A stretch of 64,000 nt of DNA, from assembly GCA_023014485.1 (NCBI GenBank), contig JAJOZX010006164.1:1-64000 (forward strand). Reading direction: 5' to 3'. Of this stretch, positions 11,253 through 20,200 are shown piece after piece. The position numbers and the translations under genes were made by a program. The DNA is from Bathynomus jamesi. Lineage: Eukaryota > Arthropoda > Malacostraca > Isopoda > Cirolanidae. How positions within the stretch are numbered: the stretch's first letter is position 1; every line of letters begins with the position of its first letter. The notes under the pieces were generated by a model. The model was not told where the DNA came from. It did no database searches and was given only the letters and a program-made list of their open reading frames with translations.

Positions 11253-11292
11253 GTGTTTTTCGATCTTTTTGGGATAAGAAGACACAATATAT

Positions 11293-11335
11293 TTTCATAA
11301 ATTTATTAAATGAAAGAAATCAGTACAATAAACGA
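11293..11335. terminator. overlapping convergent poly(A) signals
   Basis: AATAAA occurs on the plus strand near 11327 and its complement TTTATT near 11302. The early gene (plus) and the late cluster (minus) therefore converge on a poly(A) region of about 40 bases. The compactness resembles adenoviral and polyomaviral genomes. Confidence 0.55.
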
Positions 11336-11366
11336 ATATACCGTTACAAATATACGAACAAAAACA

Positions 11367-11849
11367 TTATAATATACAACGAGTACGTACAATTGGAAAA
11401 CGGTTTTTTATCTGTCTGCATACCATTTCATCGTTTCGGTGAGTGTGACACGGGTCAAATAAATTTAAAAAATTTATAAATTCTTTATCATTTGACATAT
11501 GCATGAGAAATGAGACACAGTACATTCCGCAAACATTAGTAAAATATCCCTGCATACGAAATGGGTTCCATACAACTTCGGGAATATGTAACTGAGCGAG
11601 AAATTTTACAATAATAGGGTCACTCCAGGGTTGAGTACCGAGTGAATCAAAATAGTACAGGCGCTGTCTATTTTTAAAATAGACAGCGATCCAGTGAATC
11701 CCTTCATTACCGATGATGTCTGTGTTCACAATAAGACTACCGCATTCTCGCGTACTTGGCAAACTCAATGTTTCATTCTTCGCAAACACGCCGATAAATT
11801 TGGAACGTGTGACTCGCTCCATTACTTTCTGAAGTGTATTAGCATCCAT
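11367..11849 (-). CDS. adenain-like cysteine protease
   Basis: This 160-residue protein has the adenovirus-type protease layout: His52 in GIHW, Asp68 in YYFDS, Gln100 in RMQG and Cys107 in NVCG. Length and spacing suit the Polinton PRO family, which is thought to mature capsid and core precursors. The start is an ATG one base after the stop of the major capsid gene upstream in the same transcription direction. It is the last gene of the minus-strand late cluster and is intact here; copy 2 is frameshifted. Confidence 0.9.
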   Translation of the reverse strand: MDANTLQKVMERVTRSKFIGVFAKNETLSLPSTRECGSLIVNTDIIGNEGIHWIAVYFKNRQRLYYFDSLGTQPWSDPIIVKFLAQLHIPEVVWNPFRMQGYFTNVCGMYCVSFLMHMSNDKEFINFLNLFDPCHTHRNDEMVCRQIKNRFPIVRTRCIL

Positions 11850-11850
11850 T

Positions 11851-13203
11851 TTAAAAGTCAGTGATAACGCTTCTAAATCTATCTACTTCTATTAGGGCTT
11901 GCGATTCGAGATATACTAGTACACTAATAGGAGCGTCTATAGGCTTGGCGAATTCCAGCCGCACTGAGATGTTACCGCTCTGCTGTGGTGTTAAATGGGT
12001 ATTTACGCTAGCAGATAAGTCAGGTGTAATGTCAAACGGATAAAGGTTAAATTGATCAATGAATTCTTCCTGCGTTACCCCATTACCAAGCTCATCACAA
12101 TCACCTGCAATATGGGTCAGATTACTATAGGCTCTGGCACAAAGAGGTAACACAGCGTCTGATGAATAGTCCGTACCCATTGTTCCACCCAAAGCAGTGC
12201 CATTAACGTATAGAGTTATATTTTTAAGTCCGAAATTCTCGAATTTAAAGGCACTCTTTTTATATTTTCCATTCACCGAAGCGTGGTCCTGCATGCCGAT
12301 TAATATCCTTTTAGGAAGATTTCCCAGGGCAATGTTTTCTATCTGCTTCGATGCCAACCCTGCAGGAACCGTATATAGTTTGATCTGCACTCTGTTAATA
12401 GGATATTTCACTGTAGCGTTTAGTAAATTTTTCTCAATTTCTAGTTGTTTTGGTGAACTTAATTTCACTCGCCGTACGCGGAGGTATGTGTCCATAATGT
12501 GAACCACAACGGACTTTGCACCCTCTTCTTGATTCGCATCCAGATTTAAGCAGATCTCAGGACTCGTGCGGGTGAGCTTTATTTTCATATCCACCCCGTT
12601 CACAAGCAACTTCTCCTGGAAAGTGAAATCTGTGTGCAACCGTCCAAAACACTCGTATATTTTCTTTTTAGAATTTTTAAATTTGTCCTTTATACTATTT
12701 TCATCTTTAGTTTGATAATATCCCTCCGCACTTAAAAAGGTAGCCTTCGCTTCTTTGGAAAAGTTGAGGACATTTTCCAAATAGGCTCGTAGATGATAGT
12801 ACCCCGTGCCTGCCGATATGTTGGTCTGATTTAAATATACGTCACACTGGTTGAATATGGCGTGCAGAAAGTTTGTTTCAGGGTATACAGCATATTTGTC
12901 ATCGCAGGCCGTTCCATCAGAATGGGCTATACGTAGCTTAGCGTACATGTGCACACAGCTTGGATCAAAAAAGTAAGGACCTGAGCTGGGTATCACGAAT
13001 TCTATAGGTGCACTCGGTGAACTAATTGTGTTTAAAGGGTTAATTGTAATAAAGTCACTGTGCTCAATAGAAACTTGGGTTGGCGGGAGCTCAAAAAAGG
13101 ACAGCTCCGATTTACAGCATTGTGAACTACATGGGTGGATGAAGCGTGCCATGGCGAAATAGTGACTCCTCTCTCGACAAGTGGTAAACAAACTATGATT
13201 CAT
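11851..13203 (-). CDS. major capsid protein (double jelly-roll)
   Basis: The 450-residue frame is intact. Near the N-terminus it shows the hallmark of Polinton major capsid proteins, a Cys-rich stretch followed by KSELSFFELPPTQ, then PIEFVIPSSGPYF. In this lineage the protein forms the double jelly-roll capsomer related to adenovirus hexon. The frame opens with an ATG at 13203, but a second ATG at 13152 sits in a much stronger context (CGCCATGG) just before the conserved start, so translation may begin there. It is followed after one base by the protease. Copy 2 encodes the same protein with one frameshift near 55075. Confidence 0.88.
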   Translation of the reverse strand: MNHSLFTTCRERSHYFAMARFIHPCSSQCCKSELSFFELPPTQVSIEHSDFITINPLNTISSPSAPIEFVIPSSGPYFFDPSCVHMYAKLRIAHSDGTACDDKYAVYPETNFLHAIFNQCDVYLNQTNISAGTGYYHLRAYLENVLNFSKEAKATFLSAEGYYQTKDENSIKDKFKNSKKKIYECFGRLHTDFTFQEKLLVNGVDMKIKLTRTSPEICLNLDANQEEGAKSVVVHIMDTYLRVRRVKLSSPKQLEIEKNLLNATVKYPINRVQIKLYTVPAGLASKQIENIALGNLPKRILIGMQDHASVNGKYKKSAFKFENFGLKNITLYVNGTALGGTMGTDYSSDAVLPLCARAYSNLTHIAGDCDELGNGVTQEEFIDQFNLYPFDITPDLSASVNTHLTPQQSGNISVRLEFAKPIDAPISVLVYLESQALIEVDRFRSVITDF

Positions 13204-13226
13204 GAGATCAATATCCTTAGCTTATA

Positions 13227-13613
13227 TCAGTCAAAAAAGTGGTCAACCATAGGTTTCATTCGCTTACAGCATTTCTTTTTTGATAGCCTTTTACGTTTAA
13301 TACCACGTGACCCCTTCTTCTTCCGGGGAGCCCTCTTCTTCTTCCCGCCACCACGCATTTTTCTCTTTGCATCTTTGATGATTTCGTTCCGTGTACGCTT
13401 TAAATGTTTTTTTAGAGCTTCTTTAGGTTTAGCCCCGGCCAATATGTCTTCTGCAGTGTTAAGGCCTGATTGTAGCGCTTTCCTTCCAAGGTATCTGGCA
13501 CCCCTCTTCAGCAAAGGAACAGCCGTACGTAGTATGGATGAAAAAATGGATCCAAGTCCACTACCGCGCTGGTATCGCATCCCTCGATAGACGGTGAAAG
13601 GCTTTCTATCCAT
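13227..13613 (-). CDS. basic membrane-active/core-like virion protein
   Basis: This 128-residue protein is strongly basic. Residues about 18-50 (GSGLGSIFSSILRTAVPLLK onward) are amphipathic and glycine-rich. The C-terminal half is a run of Lys/Arg clusters. The layout recalls adenovirus pVI/pX-type minor virion proteins and the small basic proteins of Polintons and adintoviruses, which act in membrane disruption or DNA packing. That assignment rests on composition and position between the two capsid genes, not on a specific motif. The ATG overlaps the penton stop codon as TAATG. Confidence 0.65.
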   Translation of the reverse strand: MDRKPFTVYRGMRYQRGSGLGSIFSSILRTAVPLLKRGARYLGRKALQSGLNTAEDILAGAKPKEALKKHLKRTRNEIIKDAKRKMRGGGKKKRAPRKKKGSRGIKRKRLSKKKCCKRMKPMVDHFFD

Positions 13614-14470
13614 TATAACTCAGTGCGTCGAAAGTGTAGCTTCACTGTTAAGCTCCCGTTACCGAATGGGAAGTTTTCGCCCTCAATCGTTCTTATATAT
13701 ATTGTGATATTGGTTATTAAATTAGTTGCGACATTCACATAATGGGGCCTGTCATATGTAATACTCAAACTCCTTCCTCTATGGTTGGGGATGTGAGCAA
13801 TGCGCAGCAGGCGTGCCTGGGTATCCCCAACAAACTGGTGCTCCACTATATTACTGTAAATATAGCACATGTCTGGGGACCTTTCAGCCAATTTCTCCAT
13901 CTTCAATTGATACATTAATCTGGACAAGTTATACTGTGTCTCGTGAAATGTGTCTCTTTGGAAGGCTGCGCTATATCGGCCGTTGGTTAGAATTTTGAAC
14001 TTTCTATGTTCTTTAAGACGTCTGTTAGTCTTTGATTTTAGGATTAGTGTATGTGCAGGGTTGTTTACGATTTCATATACTAAATCATTCGTAAGGTTTG
14101 AGTTTCTTAAACTCACGTTTAAGCCTCTCACAACATCCTCGGCCGAACCATATTGACCCGGCCCTAGTCTTACTTCTGTACTGTAATACCGTGTAATCTT
14201 AGTCCGAGCGATGCGCATAGTTTCATCCATAGCTACCCCAGCTTTTTCACACTCGTCAATGTCTCTAAGAATCGTAAAAACGGTTTCTTTATGTTCAATA
14301 TTTAAAAAGACGGTGTCCAGCTGAATTTCGCATATCCCCACCTCATACGAATCACGACCCAATTCAATGTGCCCATGGAGTTCTGTTACAAAGTTGGCTA
14401 GCGTGTTGTTAGGGTGTACAGACAGGGACGAGGAGGACGGGAGTGTGACGTAGAAATGGTTAGGAGCCAT
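13613..14470 (-). CDS. penton-like minor capsid protein
   Basis: The 285-residue frame starts with the pattern typical of Polinton minor capsid proteins: FYVTLPSSSSL, then NTLANFVTEL and a segment ending YEVGICEIQL. In this family the protein is a single jelly-roll that forms the vertices. The gene is intact. It lies 8 bases after the stop of the chromodomain frame and overlaps the next gene by one base (TAATG). Copy 2 carries at least three indels in this gene. Confidence 0.85.
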   Translation of the reverse strand: MAPNHFYVTLPSSSSLSVHPNNTLANFVTELHGHIELGRDSYEVGICEIQLDTVFLNIEHKETVFTILRDIDECEKAGVAMDETMRIARTKITRYYSTEVRLGPGQYGSAEDVVRGLNVSLRNSNLTNDLVYEIVNNPAHTLILKSKTNRRLKEHRKFKILTNGRYSAAFQRDTFHETQYNLSRLMYQLKMEKLAERSPDMCYIYSNIVEHQFVGDTQARLLRIAHIPNHRGRSLSITYDRPHYVNVATNLITNITIYIRTIEGENFPFGNGSLTVKLHFRRTEL

Positions 14471-14478
14471 GTTGCATA

Positions 14479-14706
14479 CTATTTAAGCTTCATTATTGCA
14501 TCAGCTTTTATATAGGTGTTGAAGCTTTCTGGGTACCCTAGCCATTTCACCAGGTACATTTTTCTCCTTCCTGAACCTTTGCTTCCTAAAATTTTCTCAA
14601 TTTTAAACACATTTTTTTCTAAATTAAACGCAACTTTCTGCAATTCCTCGCGGTAAAAGCCTCCTGAGATTTCTTCCCCATTCAAATCTTCAATGTAATA
14701 CATCAT
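14479..14706 (-). pseudogene. integrase chromodomain, split off by frameshift
   Basis: The 75-residue frame contains the chromodomain core YLVKWLGYPESFNTY, preceded by DLNGEEISGGFYREELQKV, a linker usual in Polinton integrases. It starts at an ATG overlapping the integrase stop (TAATG). In copy 2 the same junction is one base longer and stays in frame. The domain is therefore normally the C-terminus of the integrase, and copy 1 carries a one-base loss near 14707. Chromodomains on such integrases are thought to guide insertion to marked chromatin. Confidence 0.85.
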
Positions 14707-15545
14707 TATTCACCTTTAGGTCTCACAGCCCTAACTTTAAAAATCTCGCGTGTCCATCCTTGCTCAAAACCCTTTGCGAATTTATTCCCCGAACGCGACA
14801 GCCTTACATAATCATTGATTTTGAAGCGCACAGAGTGTGGTGGTGGTGGTGGTGGTGGTGATCCATCTCTTCTCGGGAGCGTACCTCTTTCTAAAACTTC
14901 GTTAGGTGTTGCCCCAATCGTGCGATGGTGTGAGCGGTTGTAGGATGATGCCAATGATTCCAGAATGTCTAGAAATCTGTATGTGTTTTTATGTGTAAAA
15001 TAACGGTGCATGCGTTCCTTTATGGTGCGCTGAACTCTTTCAGCTAAAGAAGCCTTATGTATAGAATTGGTTGTGTAATAGCTGATATTAAACTCTGTCA
15101 ACATATTCTGAAAAGCACGGCCTATAAACTCCTTCCCCATATCCGTACAAAAATAGCCAGGAACCCTGTTTTCTTTTAACATTAGCGTTTTGGTGGCTTT
15201 AGCAACTGTTTCAGGTGATTTATTTTTCAGAGGAACTAGCCACAGATATCTAGAGAACACGTCTATTATGAATAGAATGTAGCGGTAACCATCGTTATAC
15301 ACAGAATATCTTTGCATGTCTGTTAAATCTGCTTGCCAAATAGAATCAATCGAGGAAGCCGTTGTCTTGGCTGTTTTAAACCTTTTTCTCACAGGCTTAT
15401 GAAGCGTATAAGCGTCCTGCTCCCTCAAAAATCTTTCAACATCTTTTTTTCCTACTCCGTAAACACTTCTGTACAGTCTATCTACGCCGCCGTAAGAGGA
15501 TGGGGTAGAAATGTCATAATAGCGTTTAGTTAATACGTTAGCCAT
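14706..15545 (-). CDS. retroviral-type integrase, core domain (chromodomain lost)
   Basis: The 279-residue frame has the DDE catalytic residues: Asp73 in WQADLTDM, Asp135 in FCTDMGKEF and Glu169 in HKASLAERVQRT. A GATPNEV motif and a C-terminal SH3-like segment (VRFKINDYVRLSR) follow. This is the Polinton INT family, which inserts the element with a 6-bp duplication. A (GGT)n-encoded proline run lies near residue 230. The frame stops just before the chromodomain because of the lesion at 14707, so the protein is probably impaired in targeting rather than catalysis. Its start overlaps the previous gene by 16 bases. Confidence 0.9.
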   Translation of the reverse strand: MANVLTKRYYDISTPSSYGGVDRLYRSVYGVGKKDVERFLREQDAYTLHKPVRKRFKTAKTTASSIDSIWQADLTDMQRYSVYNDGYRYILFIIDVFSRYLWLVPLKNKSPETVAKATKTLMLKENRVPGYFCTDMGKEFIGRAFQNMLTEFNISYYTTNSIHKASLAERVQRTIKERMHRYFTHKNTYRFLDILESLASSYNRSHHRTIGATPNEVLERGTLPRRDGSPPPPPPPHSVRFKINDYVRLSRSGNKFAKGFEQGWTREIFKVRAVRPKGE

Positions 15546-16256
15546 TTGCGTATTTTAGAGGCACGTGGGTAGGGTTGGTTTAACCTCTTCTTGCTCCTCT
15601 TCAAAGGTGTTACCGCCGGGGGTGACGGCGCCTTCAATTGTGTCACAGGCGTTGCATGTTCCAAGTCTTTTAACCTGTTCAGATTTCCTATCAACGTTTT
15701 AGGGACATTTATTTGTTGTAGTCTTGCTTTAATATGCTTCCATCCTGATGGTGATGGCCTATCCCACTTTCTCACCAGATCATGGACAATGTCTACGATA
15801 TTCGATCCCTGTACCTTTGATCCTTCCACAATGATCTCCCCTGTATCGGTCCATTGTATGGCGGGATCCTCATTCAATAGATTATAAAGACTTAAGCCTT
15901 TACTCCTCAATGTAAGTGGGAGGGTATTTTTTAATACATGTTCGATATGTTGTGTGGCTAATCTTTTTGGTTGGTCAGCTGTGTCGCGGGTACAGATCCT
16001 ATGTCGCCATCGTCCCCCGTGCTGTGCCTAATAACCACAGGAATCTCTGTAGGGCTCTTATAATTTTCGTACTCGTGAAGAAATTTCTGCAGAGCTTCTT
16101 GGTATAAGATTCTTTTCTCATCAGGTGTTTTTTCACTGTTTAATAGGGCTAACAATTCGCTTTCCATTCTTTTAAGTCTGCTTTTACGGGGATCTAGATC
16201 GTGTCTCTTTGCAGTGAGGCGTACACCTCGTGGGGAATCACTACCACTTTCTTCAT
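15530..16256 (-). pseudogene. conserved Polinton protein of unknown function, frameshifted
   Basis: Copy 2 carries this gene as one frame of 242 residues (58326-59054). Here it is broken near 16195 (one base missing) and near 15985 (bases missing), leaving frames at 15530-15910 and 15958-16167. The intact counterpart has a Lys/Arg-rich middle and a C-terminal basic tail (PLKRSKKRLN). Similar proteins seem to accompany integrase genes in arthropod Polintons, but I know no function. The ATG overlaps the stop of the preceding gene (TAATG at 16254-16258). Confidence 0.7.
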
Positions 16257-16579
16257 TATATTAATCTAGTCAGTAAAGGACCCAAAACTGAAAATAAGAT
16301 GGGGAGAAATGACCCTCCTGTTTGTACAATAATTCGCTTTTTCTTCGCTACAGTTTGGCTTTTACGAGCGAGTGCACGTATTATGTTCTTGTAGCGGCGT
16401 AGGCGAGCCTTCTGATGGGTTTTCATTGATACATTGCAATTTATAACGTTAAGACAGATTTCACAGATGCATTTTAAAAAGTCGGCATCGATATTTTTAA
16501 TAAACATCTGCTGCATTGCCCGAGGCAGTCGATGATAGATTTTTATTAATTCACGGTATTTCTTTAGTCTCTTTGTCAT
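16256..16579 (-). CDS. small basic protein with hydrophobic C-terminus
   Basis: The 107-residue protein is rich in Lys/Arg, with four Cys near residues 36-49, and ends in a glycine-led hydrophobic segment (GGSFLPILFSVLGPLLTRLI). It may be a membrane-associated virion or assembly protein. This is inferred from composition and from its position between the ATPase and the conserved unknown gene. Its ATG overlaps the ATPase stop as ATGA, and its own stop overlaps the next ATG as TAATG. Confidence 0.6.
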   Translation of the reverse strand: MTKRLKKYRELIKIYHRLPRAMQQMFIKNIDADFLKCICEICLNVINCNVSMKTHQKARLRRYKNIIRALARKSQTVAKKKRIIVQTGGSFLPILFSVLGPLLTRLI

Positions 16580-17205
16580 TCTGGAATATACACCGTTTCA
16601 GGCTCGTTTGGAAATATATTCGTTCGCAGAAGCACTCTAAACGTGTTTCGCGGATGAAGGTCGCAAAGCAAATATCCGTAACGCGTGCTTGTAGCTTCTT
16701 TATAAACTTCCAAAAACTCCTTACGCTGATTCGGGAACATTTGATTGGCTAATACCCCAATTTGTGATACATCTCTACGTTGCGCGAATAAGACTAGATA
16801 TTGCGTATTTAACGACACATCGCGCATGTATCTATTTTTGAAAAATAGATTCTGATTGATGAAGAACACGCTTATGTTAAGATGGTGGGAGAATACTGTA
16901 AATGTCTCGGCAAACGTTTTATCCATCTCCAACATGAGATCGTCAATTACAATGATTGTATGTTCATTTCCCTTTAACGAATTAACGTCATATACGCCTT
17001 TGTGGAACAAAATATCATCTTGGTACTCGTTGAACACTGATTGATACGTCGAATAGCACCATATAACTTTATGCACAAATTTCGAGAACATCTCCCCCTT
17101 TTCTTTAATGATTTTAAGCATAAACACAGTTTTACCACATCCTGTAGGTCCAGATATAATACATGTGGATGGGCTCGTGAATCTGAATTTTTCTACAGAG
17201 TCCAT
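16576..17205 (-). CDS. genome-packaging ATPase (FtsK/HerA-A32 type)
   Basis: Counting from the ATG at 17205 (the frame is open from a GTG at 17214), the protein has 209 residues. Walker A is GPTGCGKT at about 19-26 and Walker B is TIIVIDDL with the acidic pair near 88-89. This is the Polinton ATP gene, which drives DNA into capsids in the adenovirus/poxvirus-like lineage. The gene is intact. It is the first gene of the minus-strand cluster, divergent from the polymerase, with a TATA-like element about 60 bases upstream. Confidence 0.88.
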   Translation of the reverse strand: MDSVEKFRFTSPSTCIISGPTGCGKTVFMLKIIKEKGEMFSKFVHKVIWCYSTYQSVFNEYQDDILFHKGVYDVNSLKGNEHTIIVIDDLMLEMDKTFAETFTVFSHHLNISVFFINQNLFFKNRYMRDVSLNTQYLVLFAQRRDVSQIGVLANQMFPNQRKEFLEVYKEATSTRYGYLLCDLHPRNTFRVLLRTNIFPNEPETVYIPE

Positions 17206-17214
17206 TTCTAACAC

Positions 17215-17293
17215 GTCACACTCCTAAGTGAGTCATTTACAAAATATTACAAATTTTGAGTGCTGATCCTTATATTTCTTCTCCCACAGAACC
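17215..17293. promoter_or_regulatory. divergent control region: late TATA and polymerase splice acceptor
   Basis: On the minus strand ATATAAGG (17268-17275) lies 63-70 bases from the ATPase ATG and could be the late TATA box. On the plus strand the same bases form the pyrimidine tract of a strong 3' splice site: branch-like CTGAT at 17263, then a tract ending CCCACAG at 17289. The segment is unchanged in copy 2 (60006-60080). Confidence 0.6.
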
Positions 17294-20200
17294 GTGAATG
17301 ACGATGAGGTAGAGCAGCCCATCATTACGGATGACCTCGACGACAGTGTAGTTGTGATCTCCTCCCCTGAACCCTCACCAGCGATACCGGTAACACGTCC
17401 AAAGCGGAGGTATGAGATACCCACGTCAGGTATAAAGCGACCGAAATACGCGTCTGTTGCAGCGGTAATAGATCCCCAACCCTCAACCTCTTACGCAACA
17501 ACACCCCCAGCAGCACCTAATATATCCCCTTATTCATCCGCCGCCCCCCGTTCTGTTAAGTCTACAATAATAGAGCCCCAACCATCAACCTCCTACGCAA
17601 CAGGGCCCCCATCAGCAGCACCTTCCGCTAATATATCCACTAATTCATCCGCCCCCCGTTCTGTTGAGGATGGTATAACGCTGGAATTGGTGCGATCCGC
17701 AGCCCCCACCCCAGCCTTGACTAGAAATCGGTATAGAGTCAGGGTCGACCCTAGAGTCATGTATAGCAATGGTATTGAGCGCGGACTACGCCGGGTTGTA
17801 GAGCGTATTATAGAGTTTGCTCTTCAGAATCGTGACGAGCGTGAAGTCAGGACGAGTATGTCCTTTGGATTCGGGTCAGATGACGGTGATGTAGACGATT
17901 ATTGGGTGATAGTGCCATTTAGACGTTTGGCGGCTGAAGATGTAGAATATATATTAGGGCGTATAATGCAAGCCGCCCAAAGTAGTATAGCCTTCAATAT
18001 GGACAACTTCACGGTAAATATTGACCATGTATACCGTGTTGCGGGTCATAGTGCCATACCGTATACTCTTAACTTCAATTCTCAAGCTATTTATAGACGG
18101 CATATAAACGTCGATCGTGGTTGCGGCTTTATAGCAGTACTCTTAGCACGTATGTTTACTGTACAAAATACACGAACTCAAAAAATTTGGTTGCCTACAG
18201 TCGTGGAGCATGCCCGTAAACTAGCTGAAGACTGTGAACTTGAATTTGACTGTAATATGGGTCCTGAAGAGCTGAGAAGGGTAGAACAGGAAATGAATGT
18301 CCGCATAGTTGTGTTTGGGTTGGATGATCGTCGTAGGACTGTGTATGTTTTTAAAAGCTGTGTGAGAGATCGTACAAGGCCCCTACTTATTTTAGGATTG
18401 TCAGGGACAACGTATCTCCCCATCCGTAATATAAGGTGGCTTTACGCGAGTTATGACAAAAGTCGAAAATATGGGAGACATCATGATTTGTGTAAGGGGT
18501 GCCTCGAGTTTGCGGATGATATAGTGAGACATTGTAAAGAATGTCACATGGTATGTGAGCAGTGTAAAAGCACCAAATGTGAAAGCCGTGTAGTTGAAGC
18601 TGAGAAGAGAGACTGTGATGTGTGTAGACGCACATTTTTCAATAATAGCTGTTTTGATTTCCATAAATCAATTGGCACGTGCAGGAAAATGAGAATCTGT
18701 GAATGTGGTATGTTTCACACAATGGATAATTGGGGAAAATTTAAGCACAAGTGTGACGTAATTCACTGTCCTACATGCCAGGAGGAATATAAGGCGGATG
18801 GAGTAAAGCATGTATGTTATATGAAAGATGCTAAGCCTAAAAATAACCCCTGTATAACTGTATACTACGATATAGAAACATATACGAACGCTGAAACCAA
18901 AGAGGTAATTCCACATTTACTTGTGAGCCAGACTATCTGTGATGAGTGTATGGATATCGAATGTGACGAGTGCCCCAAATGTGGTAAACGGACAAACGTT
19001 TTTAAAACGAATGTCAGCGATAGTCCTGTGAAACTATTTGTGTCCTATATTGTCAAGTTAGCCGACAAGTTCAAAAAAATGACTGTGTATATTCTCGCCC
19101 ATAACGGGGCAAAGTTTGACACGCAGTTCCTTTATAAGGAGTTGCTTGAACACGAATCCTCTGAGATATTTACAGGTGATCCATTGAAAAGAGGCAACAA
19201 ATTAATACAGATGCAGATAAGAGGCAATGTACAATTTAAAGATACTTTATTATTCACACCTTGTAAATTAGCAAAGCTACCCAAGGTGATGGGAGTAGCA
19301 GCTGAAGTTTCCAAAGGATACTTCCCATACACTTTCCTCACCAGCGAGACTTTAAACTACGTAGGCCCACCACCCCCCAAACATTATTTTGACTGCATGG
19401 ATGAACGTGAAGACTTTGATCGATACTACGACAGTTTTAATGAAAGTAACCCTTATAATATAGCTGATGAATGTGAGCGTTATTGCGTGAATGATGTGCG
19501 CGTGCTTAGAGTATGTTTCCAGGCCTTTAGAAGGATGTACATAGCCCGTTTCAAATGCGATCCACTGCAAGTCGCAACCACCATCGCATCATTATGTTTT
19601 ACGGTGTTCAAGAATAACTTCATGCCGAAAGACACCTTAGCCATTATTCACCGAAACAATCCCCGCAGTTACGGGCACAAGGCTATTTACTGGCTCATAC
19701 ACCTACAGCAACAGACAGGTGTATACATAAAGCACGCCCGCAACACGGGTGAAGTACCCATTAAGATTAATGGACGTGTTTTTTGGGTTGATGGGTTAAG
19801 TGAAAACCGTGTCACTGGTGTGAAGACTGTGTACTCCTTTAACGGTTGCTGGTGGCATGGATGCCCCCGTCCTGAGTGCGGAGTCACCGGAGATATCAAC
19901 GGTAGGTCTCCTGCCGACTGTCTTGCATCGACCCGCACCCGCGATCAACTTATAGGATCACAGTTCACTCACAAAGTCTTGTGGGAGCATGAATATGATG
20001 CACGGATGGAGACAGACGAGGTGTACCGTGAGGAAATAAAAGCGATCAAGCGTTCAATGGTGCTGGATCCTCTCAAATGTGGTGATAGCTTGTTTGGAGG
20101 ACGTACAAATCCTTTCAGACTATACTTCCCACCTACGGAGGGCGTGAAGCTCCATTACTACGATTTCTGTTCTTTATACCCATACGTGATGAAGAGCAAT

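Noticed and set aside
12197..12502. Plus-strand frames opposite the capsid genes
   Set aside because: They are antisense shadows of the intact major capsid gene; no independent protein signal.
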